From Spirochaetales bacterium (GTDB taxonomy: Bacteria; Spirochaetota; Spirochaetia; Sphaerochaetales; Sphaerochaetaceae), in contig JAAYQY010000282.1 in the NCBI GenBank assembly GCA_012519125.1, forward strand, positions 1 to 11,978: DNA of 11,978 bases, given 5' to 3'. Every line of letters begins with the position of its first letter. The stretch's first letter is position 1. Positions 1 to 6,933 of this stretch are shown piece by piece. The notes below the pieces were generated by a model. That model was not told the origin of the DNA, made no database searches, and worked only from the letters and a program-made list of their open reading frames with translations. The position numbers were made by a program, and so were the translations under genes.

Positions 1-217
1 GTTGCAACGCCAGCAAGCCTCTGCTATCATTGCCGCTCGACAAAAAATTGTTGAGGGGGCTGTAGGTATGGTGGAAATGGCTCTGGAACAGCTGAGCCGT
101 AACAACGTGGTTGAGCTTGATGAGGAACGCAAGGCAGCCATGGTGAGCAATCTGCTGGTTGTCTTGTGTGGCAACCGTGATGCCCAACCGATCGTAAACA
201 GCGGTTCGATTTATTAG
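1..217 (+). CDS. SPFH/band-7 family protein, C-terminal fragment
   Basis: Only the last 71 codons are present, read in the frame that starts at base 2; the gene begins upstream of the window, so the TTG at base 2 is not its start. The visible part opens with an Ala/Gln-rich helical stretch ([19 protein letters not shown]) of the kind that follows the SPFH domain, then [20 protein letters not shown] and a tail ending NSGSIY. This tail closely matches a bacterial SPFH subfamily I know from Clostridia and Actinobacteria. SPFH proteins form ring-like scaffolds on membranes; the substrate or partner here is unknown. The gene is followed after 17 bp by a small Arc-like gene, an arrangement I recall from other genomes, so the two are probably co-transcribed. 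The family call rests on a short fragment. Confidence 0.75.
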   Translation, partial: LQRQQASAIIAARQKIVEGAVGMVEMALEQLSRNNVVELDEERKAAMVSNLLVVLCGNRDAQPIVNSGSIY

Positions 218-234
218 AATAGGAAGGATGACGC

Positions 235-414
235 ATGGATGCAAAAGAAAAAGCCAAAAAACAAGTATTGCTGCGTCTGTCGTCATCACTGTGGGAGGAG
301 TTGGCCCGATGGGCGGAGGATGATTTTCGGTCCATCAATGGCCAGATAGAGTATCTGCTCACCGAAAGTGTGCGAAAACGCAGGAACAAAGATCTTGATG
401 ATTTTGACCAATAG
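235..414 (+). CDS. small ribbon-helix-helix (Arc-like) protein
   Basis: This 59-residue gene starts at an ATG preceded by AGGAAGG at 221-227, seven bases upstream. The product begins with a lysine-rich segment (MDAKEKAKKQ), then VLLRLSSSLWEELARWA, which fits the beta strand and first helix of a ribbon-helix-helix fold. SINGQIEYLLTESVRKRR fits the second helix; the NGQIEYLL core is typical of Arc-family proteins that are often mislabelled as antitoxins. Such proteins usually dimerise and bind DNA, but some members next to SPFH genes have no proven DNA target. No toxin gene is adjacent, so an antitoxin role is not supported here. It lies 17 bp after the SPFH stop codon and is probably in the same transcript, ending at the palindrome at 420-441. 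Confidence 0.8.
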   Translation: MDAKEKAKKQVLLRLSSSLWEELARWAEDDFRSINGQIEYLLTESVRKRRNKDLDDFDQ

Positions 415-415
415 C

Positions 416-450
416 AAGAGGAGGTGGCCATGGCCACCTCCCCTTCTCTT
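416..450. terminator. palindromic intrinsic terminator between convergent genes
   Basis: Bases 420-441 form a perfect 22-bp palindrome (arm GGAGGTGGCCA and its complement). An outer AAGAG at 416-420 can also pair with CTCTT at 446-450. On the + strand the stem is followed by TCTCTTTT at 445-452, a modest T tract suited to ending the SPFH/Arc transcript. On the - strand the run after the stem is poor in T, but the hairpin lies 17 bases after the stop of the nucleotidase gene and may serve it as well. The tight convergent setting supports a shared terminator. Confidence 0.7.
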
Positions 451-458
451 TTGTGTCG

Positions 459-2246
459 TTACTTGATGACGCCTTGCTTTTTCAGTTCGTTGACGTTCAA
501 AGCCTTGGCATACGGGACTTCAAGCTTGCCCTCGTTGACCAGCTTCACCAACTGGTCGCGATAAGGACTTGCAAGATTCACCCCAACAATCTTCCAGTTG
601 TTGTCAACCTTCGGCTGTATGACGCCCTTGCTCTTGATGTACTCAACCAGCATGTCGCGAATTGAGTTCGGGCTCTCCCACTCCTTGGTCCCTGCAACGA
701 GTTTCTGGGCTTTCAAGGCTGAAGAGTAGCGATAGTTGTTCACTGCAAGCGTCAGCTTCTGGTCATCTGCAAGAGGCTTGCCCTTGAACATGACATTGCG
801 GATTCTCTGTCCGACGGGCTTCGAAAGATCAATCTCATAGTCAACACCGCTGAACATATCATACAGATAGCCAGGCTTCTCCGGATTGAAGCTGATTGAG
901 ACATCACCTTCCACCCATTGGTTGTAGCAGGCAGCCGACCACTCCATGTAGGCTTTCAACTCCTTGCCGGTGACCGGTACACGATAAAGGGTATTGTCAT
1001 ACTTGTAGATACCGAAAATGGTTCCGTAATTGATGTCCCCAGCAGGGATATCACTGGTATCGGCAAAGAGCGCTGCAGCAGAGACATCCGCTCCACTGTT
1101 GAGCAGCTGCACATCATTGATCAGATCCATGACTGCAGTGTCACGCAGCTTTCCTTCCGGAATACCGGCGATCTCATTCTTAGGCTGGAAATTCACTGCG
1201 GCCTTCCCGAAAATACCACCGCTGCTCTTTCCGTCAGCTGAGGGAGCGCCACCGCTGATAAAGTCTCTGGTAGCCTTGTGAGCCTCGGCGATGAAAGCAT
1301 TTTTACGGATCAGGTCGCTATTTTCATAGTTTGCCATGTCAACCAATTCAATCTTGCGGTCTATGATGCGCTTCTGCTCATCCAAGGTAAGATCGATGCG
1401 GATCACTTCACGTCCGAGATTGCGCGCCCCACCGATGACGGTAGTGCCCTGGATCTCCTTGATGGCATTATGGTCGTGTCCCACAATAAGCACATCGACT
1501 TCCGGGCACAGTGCCAATATGGAGTTGGCCCCATCACTGCCACCCTCTTCGTCGTACTCAGGATAGATTCCCACATGGCTGACGACGATGATGATGTCAG
1601 TCTTGTCCTTGATGATATCGACAACCCTTCTTGCAGCTGGTCCTACCGGTGCATAGATGAATGGGTCGGTCTTCTCTCCGTCCCACCGGGGTGCATTGGG
1701 GTTGGTCAGTCCGATGATGCCAATCTGCAGTCCACCGCGTTCGATGATGGTATACGGCACCGCAGCCATCGTTCCGTCAACACGGGCAAGGTTTGCCGAG
1801 AGAATCGGGAAATTCGCCAAGGTCTGAATCCGCTTGATCAGATTCTCTCCGAAGTTGAACTCATGGTTGCCTAATGTCATGCTGTCATATTCCAGCAGAT
1901 TCATGGCCCTCATGACCGGATGCTCACCCTCGCGCTTGTTGTAGAGGTCGTCGGTCATGATATTGCCTTGGATAGTATCCCCATTGTCAACCAAGACCAC
2001 ATAGGGTTCCTGCTTTCGGACTTCCTCGACATACGACGCAATCCTGGCCATGCCGGTATTGGTTGTATCCTTGTCGTTCTCATAGCTGAAACCCCAGACA
2101 TTTCCATGCAAGTCGGTCGTAGCAAGGATGACCAACTTTTCTGCACTCGGCAGTTCGGTCATCGGTTGTGCGAAGGTAAAGCTTGCGATGAGGCACAGAA
2201 TCAGAATGAACAGAACAGGCAACTTCAATCCATTTCGTTTCATCAT
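459..2246 (-). CDS. exported CpdB-like 2',3'-cyclic phosphodiesterase / nucleotidase
   Basis: This 595-residue protein has a signal peptide at about residues 1-26 (positive MMKRNGLK, then a hydrophobic core ending FTFAQ), so it should act in the periplasm. The N-terminal calcineurin-like metallophosphatase domain shows the metal-binding motifs in order: DLHGN at 45-49, GDTIQG at 89-94, GNHEFNFG at 126-133, SHVG at 223-226 and GHDH at 256-259. A 5'-nucleotidase C-terminal domain follows from about residue 350, with IYKYDNTL in the substrate-binding region. The overall pattern, including the long YDMFSGVDYEIDL stretch, is closer to CpdB (2',3'-cyclic nucleotide phosphodiesterase/3'-nucleotidase) than to UshA, but specificity is not proven. 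AGGAG is only three bases before the first ATG and six before the second, so translation may start at the second Met (2243). It is the last gene of a same-strand group. Confidence 0.88.
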   Translation of the reverse strand: MMKRNGLKLPVLFILILCLIASFTFAQPMTELPSAEKLVILATTDLHGNVWGFSYENDKDTTNTGMARIASYVEEVRKQEPYVVLVDNGDTIQGNIMTDDLYNKREGEHPVMRAMNLLEYDSMTLGNHEFNFGENLIKRIQTLANFPILSANLARVDGTMAAVPYTIIERGGLQIGIIGLTNPNAPRWDGEKTDPFIYAPVGPAARRVVDIIKDKTDIIIVVSHVGIYPEYDEEGGSDGANSILALCPEVDVLIVGHDHNAIKEIQGTTVIGGARNLGREVIRIDLTLDEQKRIIDRKIELVDMANYENSDLIRKNAFIAEAHKATRDFISGGAPSADGKSSGGIFGKAAVNFQPKNEIAGIPEGKLRDTAVMDLINDVQLLNSGADVSAAALFADTSDIPAGDINYGTIFGIYKYDNTLYRVPVTGKELKAYMEWSAACYNQWVEGDVSISFNPEKPGYLYDMFSGVDYEIDLSKPVGQRIRNVMFKGKPLADDQKLTLAVNNYRYSSALKAQKLVAGTKEWESPNSIRDMLVEYIKSKGVIQPKVDNNWKIVGVNLASPYRDQLVKLVNEGKLEVPYAKALNVNELKKQGVIK

Positions 2247-2258
2247 ACGCTCCTTTTA

Positions 2259-2275
2259 TCGACCTTTCCGGTCGA
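2259..2275 (-). promoter_or_regulatory. leader hairpin upstream of the CpdB-like gene
   Basis: On the - strand TCGACC, loop GGAAA, and GGTCGA form a six-base-pair stem just upstream of AAAAGGAG, the ribosome site of the nucleotidase gene. A TATACT element lies further upstream at 2292-2297 (reverse complement) and would be a good -10 box, but I see no convincing -35 partner. The stem may protect the 5' end of the message or adjust access to the ribosome site. Its function is inferred from position only. Confidence 0.35.
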
Positions 2276-2329
2276 CATGTGTAGTAGTGAAAGTATACCA
2301 CCACTTGGGCAATTTGATAGCTTCAGTCC

Positions 2330-2620
2330 CTAGTGATAGAGCCGTTTCGACACTTCCTTTCCCTCCTCAAACAAGGCTTCATATTCCACGGCTCCCACCT
2401 TGTTGTAGCGAACCCAAGGTCCGTGCTTCACCCCTTTCTTGAAAGTACCCACCTGGTGAAGCGTGCCATTCTCCCGATAGAAATGCCACTGCCCGTCCAT
2501 CAGGTTCTCTTTCAATGGACCTTGGCTTTTTACGATGCCGGTCTTGTAGTAATGGGTCAGGATGTTCCCCGACTGCATTGTTTCTGCCTGGCCATTGGCG
2601 AATCGGCTCTCCTCGCTCAT
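2330..2620 (-). CDS. YwqK/MORN_2-type repeat protein
   Basis: The product of 96 residues starts at the ATG at 2620, chosen because GAGGAGG lies six bases upstream and the longer reading would overlap the PhzF gene without a ribosome site. It carries about three copies of a roughly 22-residue beta-hairpin repeat: HYYKTGIVKSQGPLKE (23-38), GQWHFYRENGTLHQVGTFKK (43-62) and GPWVRYNKVGAVEYEALFEE (67-86). The G-x-W-x-x-Y/F-x-x-x-G pattern is typical of the MORN_2/YwqK family. In Bacillus YwqK is the immunity partner of the YwqJ toxin, but no LXG or deaminase toxin is encoded nearby, so that role should not be transferred. There is no signal peptide, so it is probably cytoplasmic. It follows the PhzF gene after 14 bp and is likely co-transcribed. 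Confidence 0.8.
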   Translation of the reverse strand: MSEESRFANGQAETMQSGNILTHYYKTGIVKSQGPLKENLMDGQWHFYRENGTLHQVGTFKKGVKHGPWVRYNKVGAVEYEALFEEGKEVSKRLYH

Positions 2621-2634
2621 ATGTTGCCTCCTCG

Positions 2635-3489
2635 TTACCAATCCATCGAGCCTTCACATACCGTAACAGAGGTGCCTGTGATGGTGGGTATTTCACCGTC
2701 CATACGTACACGGATATACCCAAACCTTCCCAGGCTGTCCTGCTGGCGAATCATCAGAGTGTTTCTTCCATCGATCTTCTCATAGCGCTGCAGGTACATT
2801 GCCAGCGCACCTGCGGCATTGCCGGTTACAGGATCCTCATCCACTCCTGATCCTGGGCTGAACATCCTTGCATGGGCGTCAACACCCTCTTCAGTCTTTT
2901 CCAGAGTGAAAAAATAGAATCCAGGACATCCAACCCTATTCCCCACTGCTATCAGCGCCTGTCTGTCAGGGTTGAGCGCTTTCAGTTGGGAAAGGCTTTG
3001 CAAAGAAACCAGTATCTTGGGGTTCCCGGTTGAAACCCATTGAATGGGAAGAGAGATATCAGCAAGAGAGAACCCAATCGCTCTTTCCAGGAAGGATTGA
3101 GAGTCCTTGTCCAGAATCTGACCATAGGCGACAGCTTTCTGAGATACTGATATGAGCGGGTGTGTACCATCCTCAGTTACTTCGACAGAGAGCTCTCCTG
3201 CCTTGCAGTGCATCACATGCCGCCCATAGGGAAGGCCAAGGGATGTCACCATGACGTGATAGCTTGCCACCGTCGCATGGGTGCACAAGGGGACTTCCTG
3301 CTTTGGAGTGAAGAAGCGCAGTGTTTTCATGTCGCTCATGATAAAGGCACTTTCACTGTTGCCCAGCTCTCGGGCAAGCAGGATCATTTCATGCTCTTCC
3401 AACCCATCAGAAGGATAGACAACCCCTGCAGGGTTTCCTGAAAAGCGTTCAGTAGTGAAGGCATCGACTTGGAAAATCTGTCGTCTCAT
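2635..3489 (-). CDS. PhzF family isomerase/epimerase-like enzyme
   Basis: This protein of 284 residues starts at the ATG at 3489, where GGAG lies six bases upstream and the preceding stop is two bases away. The PhzF fold is two similar alpha/beta halves. The diagnostic motifs are present: QVDAFTTERFSGNPAGVV at 7-24, GNSESAFI with the likely catalytic Glu46, LCTHATVAS at 68-76 (commonly CGHAT, here CTHAT), and DEDPVTGNAAG at 217-227. PhzF of Pseudomonas isomerises a dihydro-hydroxyanthranilate in phenazine synthesis, but most family members have unknown substrates, and no other phenazine gene is here. The length matches the family (about 260-300). It sits between an extradiol dioxygenase and a YwqK-like gene in an apparent operon, so its substrate may be a product or precursor of the dioxygenase; this is inference. 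Confidence 0.88.
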   Translation of the reverse strand: MRRQIFQVDAFTTERFSGNPAGVVYPSDGLEEHEMILLARELGNSESAFIMSDMKTLRFFTPKQEVPLCTHATVASYHVMVTSLGLPYGRHVMHCKAGELSVEVTEDGTHPLISVSQKAVAYGQILDKDSQSFLERAIGFSLADISLPIQWVSTGNPKILVSLQSLSQLKALNPDRQALIAVGNRVGCPGFYFFTLEKTEEGVDAHARMFSPGSGVDEDPVTGNAAGALAMYLQRYEKIDGRNTLMIRQQDSLGRFGYIRVRMDGEIPTITGTSVTVCEGSMDW

Positions 3490-3491
3490 CT

Positions 3492-4259
3492 TCAGCTCCA
3501 CAGAAAGGCTACACACTTTCGTTTGAGAATCGGCCTGTCAAAAACCAACTGCGCCTGCTCGCCGGCAAGACCTTGGCAGACATGCAAGGGAAGCAGATGC
3601 TCTTCGCGCGGGTGGCAATAGCGTGCAAACGGAGCAGATTCCCAATCCAGAAGTGCACGCTTTCGCTGCTCCTCATCTTTCAGCTTGGTACAGGTGTCCA
3701 TCAAGAACTCTTGGAATGCATGATTCTGCTCATCGTCCTCTTTCCAAAATTGGCGCATATTATGAAATGAGAACCCTGAGCCGATGAATAGGATTTCTTC
3801 ATCGAGGAGGGGACGCAGAGCTTCTCCCATCTCATAGTGCTCTTTTGCAGATAGAGAGGAGCGCAGGGAGAGTTGAATGGTAGGAATCGAAGCATCGGGA
3901 TACAAGAGGGTAAGCGGAACGTACATGCCGTGGTCGAAGCCTCGTGTTTCATCCAGATGTGCAGTCCCAAGCAGCTTGGCTATGCGCTCTGCCAAAAGTG
4001 GGTCACCACTTGCCGGGTAGCTGATCGTATACGCATCACGCGGGAATCCGTAATAGTCATAGAGCATCGGGGGGTAGGCAGCACTGGTAAGGGTGGGAAT
4101 ATCCTCCTCCCAATGTGCGCTTACCACCACGATGGCTTTTGGCCTCGGGAGTGTCGTACCCAATTGCTTGAGGAACTTCACCATATGTGCATGCAACGCA
4201 TCTCCGAGCAGGGGAAGAGGCCCTCCCCCATGAGATAGATAGACAACCCTGGCTTTCAT
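3492..4259 (-). CDS. DODA-type extradiol ring-cleavage dioxygenase (LigB/YgiD family)
   Basis: This protein of 255 residues starts at the ATG at 4259, with AGGAGG five bases upstream; the first 16 codons of the longer reading lack support. The class III extradiol dioxygenase (LigB) fold is indicated by LSHGGGPLPLLGD at 8-20 with His10, VVVSAHWEE with His49, FDHGMYVPLTLLYPDASIPTIQLS in the middle, GSGFSFHNM, and EEHLLPLHV near the C-terminus. These His residues are the expected Zn or Fe ligands and the catalytic base. Relatives include plant DOPA 4,5-dioxygenase and E. coli YgiD, which acts on DOPA. The natural substrate in most bacteria is unknown. The PhzF gene starts two bases after its stop codon, which implies co-transcription. 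Upstream lies a 163-bp gap; I found no convincing promoter there. Confidence 0.88.
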   Translation of the reverse strand: MKARVVYLSHGGGPLPLLGDALHAHMVKFLKQLGTTLPRPKAIVVVSAHWEEDIPTLTSAAYPPMLYDYYGFPRDAYTISYPASGDPLLAERIAKLLGTAHLDETRGFDHGMYVPLTLLYPDASIPTIQLSLRSSLSAKEHYEMGEALRPLLDEEILFIGSGFSFHNMRQFWKEDDEQNHAFQEFLMDTCTKLKDEEQRKRALLDWESAPFARYCHPREEHLLPLHVCQGLAGEQAQLVFDRPILKRKCVAFLWS

Positions 4260-4422
4260 CCAGACCTCCTGAAGATAGACGTAATTTTTCTGGTACAAGA
4301 AGGGCAACGCATGGCAAGAAAAGCCAGAGACAGAATCAATCTCCTATCGTTGCGGGTGAGGATGACATCCACTCTGTGCATGAGAGCCTCCCTTCCTACT
4401 CTCTACGCTAGCATACTGTGCT

Positions 4423-5292
4423 TCATTCGTATATGGTTTTCCTTCCTTCTTCCGTAAGCAAGGCAACCAGTTTCTCAATGGTAAGCGGAGCACTTCCCTC
4501 ATAGTGGTTGTTCACATTGACAAAGATGGTCCTTCCCTCTTTTGCCAACTTGAACAGCAGCGGGGCAATGGTTTCCAATTCTGACTGTTTGGATTGTACC
4601 AACGCATCCCACCTACTGCCTGTTTTCGTTTCAATACCCGACCGATCATCACCGTGCAAGCGAACACAAAGACGCGTGATGGATGTTTCGCTTACCATAG
4701 CCAGTGTCTTGGCAAGGTCATCCATCCAATACCCTGAGAGCAGCACAGGGCTCACATGCACCATTTCCAAGGTCTTGAGGTAGGAAGCATCTATCCATGC
4801 TGGGTTGCGAATCTCAAGCCCGTAGGGAAGAGAGTCCGGAAGCAGCGAAATGAAGCGTGAGAATTGCTCAAAGAAGAGCTCTTTCGTCTCCATCTTTTGC
4901 TTGTTGAAATACTCAAACTGGAACATGAACAAGCCGACCTTCGGCAAAAGTGGGGAAAGGCTCTCCAAGAACTGGTAGAAGACCTCAGCATCAAGAAACC
5001 AACGGTTTCGCTCATCATTGCTGCGATAAGCAAATACCTGGGTCATTGTATTGGGACACTTGATGGTAAATCGGAAGGAGGAGTCGGTTGCTTTGTCATA
5101 CGATGCAACCACCGAGCTGTCAGGAAGACCATAACTGCTCTTGCCCAAAGACCAAAACCATTGGTCTATTTCAACTGTTCTATAGGTTCTTTGATATTGG
5201 GCCAGGTACTCATCTTCGCTGGCCTTTGTGTAAACAAGGCCTTCCCAGGAGGGATATTTCCAGGAACAGGTTCCGATGTGTACGCCTTCCAT
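4423..5292 (-). CDS. DUF72 (YecE-like) family protein
   Basis: This protein of 289 residues has the DUF72 hallmarks: IGTCSWKYPSWEG at 6-18, TVEIDQWFW at 39-47, FRFTIKCP at 73-80, GLEIRNPAW at 158-166, and VNVNNHYEGSAPLTIEKL near residues 258-275. The family adopts a TIM-barrel-like fold and has no established biochemical activity; a phosphoesterase or nuclease-related role has been suggested from structure only. Length is typical or slightly long. The start is fixed by the N-terminal motif, but there is no Shine-Dalgarno sequence in front of it, unlike nearly every neighbour. A TACATT element ends seven bases before the ATG, so the message could be leaderless. It is separated by a terminator from malQ upstream and by 163 bp from the dioxygenase downstream, and probably has its own promoter. 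Confidence 0.85.
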   Translation of the reverse strand: MEGVHIGTCSWKYPSWEGLVYTKASEDEYLAQYQRTYRTVEIDQWFWSLGKSSYGLPDSSVVASYDKATDSSFRFTIKCPNTMTQVFAYRSNDERNRWFLDAEVFYQFLESLSPLLPKVGLFMFQFEYFNKQKMETKELFFEQFSRFISLLPDSLPYGLEIRNPAWIDASYLKTLEMVHVSPVLLSGYWMDDLAKTLAMVSETSITRLCVRLHGDDRSGIETKTGSRWDALVQSKQSELETIAPLLFKLAKEGRTIFVNVNNHYEGSAPLTIEKLVALLTEEGRKTIYE

Positions 5293-5323
5293 AGACCGAA
5301 TGTAACAAAACCAAGAGCGTTGA

Positions 5324-5355
5324 ACAAGGCCGGGACCTTATGGCCCCGGCCCTGT
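5324..5355 (-). terminator. GC-rich terminator of the sugar operon
   Basis: GGCCGGG at 5328-5334 pairs with CCCGGCC at 5345-5351, with two more pairs inside across one mismatch and a TTAT loop. ACA at 5324-5326 pairs with TGT at 5353-5355 outside another mismatch. The stem lies about 40 bases after the malQ stop codon on the - strand. The following bases (TTGTTC, then TTGGTTTTG) are only partly T-rich, so termination may be incomplete and some reading into the DUF72 gene is possible. Confidence 0.7.
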
Positions 5356-5394
5356 ACAAGGAAGGTACATGAACTCTGCCCTTGGGCAAAGAGG

Positions 5395-6924
5395 TCAGCC
5401 TAGTTTACCCGTTCTGGCTGAGATTTCCACCAGATGGGCAAGCGTGAAAGCACTATCATCCGTGCATGCATCCTTGAGCATGCGCCAACTCCAGTTTCGA
5501 TCATTACAGGTGGAAGGATAGTTCATCCTTGCCTCTTCACCCTTTCCCAGGACATCCTGCATCGGGATGATGGCAGTGCGGGCATGACTGAGCATCAGGG
5601 TACGAAGCATACAAGAGAGCATGTCATGCTCATCACAGCCCAAGTATGAGAGGACAATGTCCTTGTCCTCTCTGCCCAAGCTCGCAAACCACCCATTGGT
5701 AGTGTTGTTGTCATGGGTACCGGTGTAAACCACAAAGTTTTCACCCCAGTTGTGGGGCAAAAAGTCATCATAGTAGTTTGGCATACCATCTTTATCTCTG
5801 GTGAACCCAAATTGGAAAATCTTCATTCCAGGCAAGTCATTGCCATCCCGAAGCTGTTTCACCGAATCAGTCATGATGCCAAGATCTTCAGCGATGATGG
5901 GTACCGACCCGAAGCGCTTTCGCACGGCCTTGAAGAAGGCATCACCATCCACGTTCACCCACTCACCGCGCTGGGCAGTCTTCTCACCACTGGGAATCTC
6001 ATAGTAGGCATCAAAACCGCGAAAGTGATCGATCCTAAGAATGTCGGTGAGGGAAAATAGTCGCTCCAGACGTTTGAGCCACCACGCATACCCCTCTTTT
6101 TCCAAGACACTCCAATCGTAGACAGGATTACCCCACAGCTGGCCGGTAGCACTGAAGAAATCTGGAGGAACTCCGCTTACAGCACTGAACAGGCCGTGCT
6201 CATCTGTCTTGAACAAATGAAGATTGCTCCATGTATCGGCACTATCAGCAGCAACAAAGATGGGAACATCCCCTACGAGCTGGATATCCTTGCTGTGCAC
6301 ATAGGTTTTGAATGCTTCCCACTGCTGGGAGAAAAAGTACTGCAGCACTTTCCATTGCATGACCTGCTGCTCGTTTTGAGCAACAAACTGTTTGAGTTGT
6401 GCTTCCTCACGCTTTGCATACTGCTTAGGCCAGTGACTGAACCAACGCCCATCACCGTAGCGTTCCATCAAGGCCATGAACAGGGCATAGTCATCCAACC
6501 AAAAGGAGTGTTGGATGCAAAACGTCTCAAAGCACGCGTGCTTGTTCTTGCCTTGATTCAGGAAATTGGCGGCCGCCTTCTTCAGGAGAGGCAGCTTCCA
6601 CGCTTGTACCGCCTCAAAGTCAACACGCTCGGCAGGAAACTCCGGATGGTTTTCCAAATCACAAGCCTTGAGAAGGCCCTGATGCAGCAGTTGCTGCGGA
6701 TCAATCATCAATTCATTGCCGGCAAACGTGGACCTGGCTGCATAGGGCGAGTTCCCAAACCCGGTAGGGCCGAGGGGAAGCACCTGCCAAAGACGGATGT
6801 TTGCTTTGGCAAGCCAATCAGCCATGGCATAGGCATCTGTACCCAAATCACCGATGCCATAGGCAGAGGGAAGACTGGTGATATGAAGCAAAATACCTGC
6901 GTTGCGTACGTTCGTACTATTCAT
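5395..6924 (-). CDS. malQ: 4-alpha-glucanotransferase (amylomaltase, GH77)
   Basis: This 509-residue enzyme is the usual length for bacterial amylomaltase. It transfers alpha-1,4-glucan segments between maltodextrins and releases glucose, in the cytoplasm. The GH77 motifs are clear: ILLHITSLPSAYGIGDLG at 11-28, PLGPTGFGNSPYAARSTFAGN at 50-70 region, RIDHFRGF at 297-304 with nucleophile Asp299, IIAEDLG at 343-349 with acid/base Glu346, and GTHDNNTTNGW at 402-412 with Asp405 as transition-state stabiliser. All three catalytic carboxylates are present, so the enzyme should be active. The ATG at 6924 is preceded by GAGGAGAGG. It lies nine bases after the second permease gene as the last gene of the transport operon, which suggests that the imported sugar is a malto-oligosaccharide or a related alpha-glucan. 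Confidence 0.95.
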   Translation of the reverse strand: MNSTNVRNAGILLHITSLPSAYGIGDLGTDAYAMADWLAKANIRLWQVLPLGPTGFGNSPYAARSTFAGNELMIDPQQLLHQGLLKACDLENHPEFPAERVDFEAVQAWKLPLLKKAAANFLNQGKNKHACFETFCIQHSFWLDDYALFMALMERYGDGRWFSHWPKQYAKREEAQLKQFVAQNEQQVMQWKVLQYFFSQQWEAFKTYVHSKDIQLVGDVPIFVAADSADTWSNLHLFKTDEHGLFSAVSGVPPDFFSATGQLWGNPVYDWSVLEKEGYAWWLKRLERLFSLTDILRIDHFRGFDAYYEIPSGEKTAQRGEWVNVDGDAFFKAVRKRFGSVPIIAEDLGIMTDSVKQLRDGNDLPGMKIFQFGFTRDKDGMPNYYDDFLPHNWGENFVVYTGTHDNNTTNGWFASLGREDKDIVLSYLGCDEHDMLSCMLRTLMLSHARTAIIPMQDVLGKGEEARMNYPSTCNDRNWSWRMLKDACTDDSAFTLAHLVEISARTGKLG

Positions 6925-6933
6925 GCCCTCTCC

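Noticed and set aside
27..437. A 136-codon open frame on the - strand opposite the SPFH and Arc-like genes
   Set aside because: It is Ser/Arg/Cys-rich without domain features, begins inside the terminator palindrome and conflicts with two better supported + strand genes.
1278..1874. A 198-codon + strand open frame opposite the nucleotidase gene
   Set aside because: It is opposite the metallophosphatase domain with its conserved motifs, and no ribosome site precedes it.
2330..2620. Reading the YwqK-type gene as an antitoxin of a toxin-antitoxin pair
   Set aside because: No toxin-like gene is adjacent, and neighbours are metabolic enzymes. The name comes only from a Bacillus relative.
4260..4422. 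Search for a promoter, riboswitch or small RNA in the 163-bp gap before the dioxygenase gene
   Set aside because: Only short four-base stems (TGGC/GCCA near 4312-4326) and a poorly spaced TTGTAC/TATCTT pair were seen; none is convincing.
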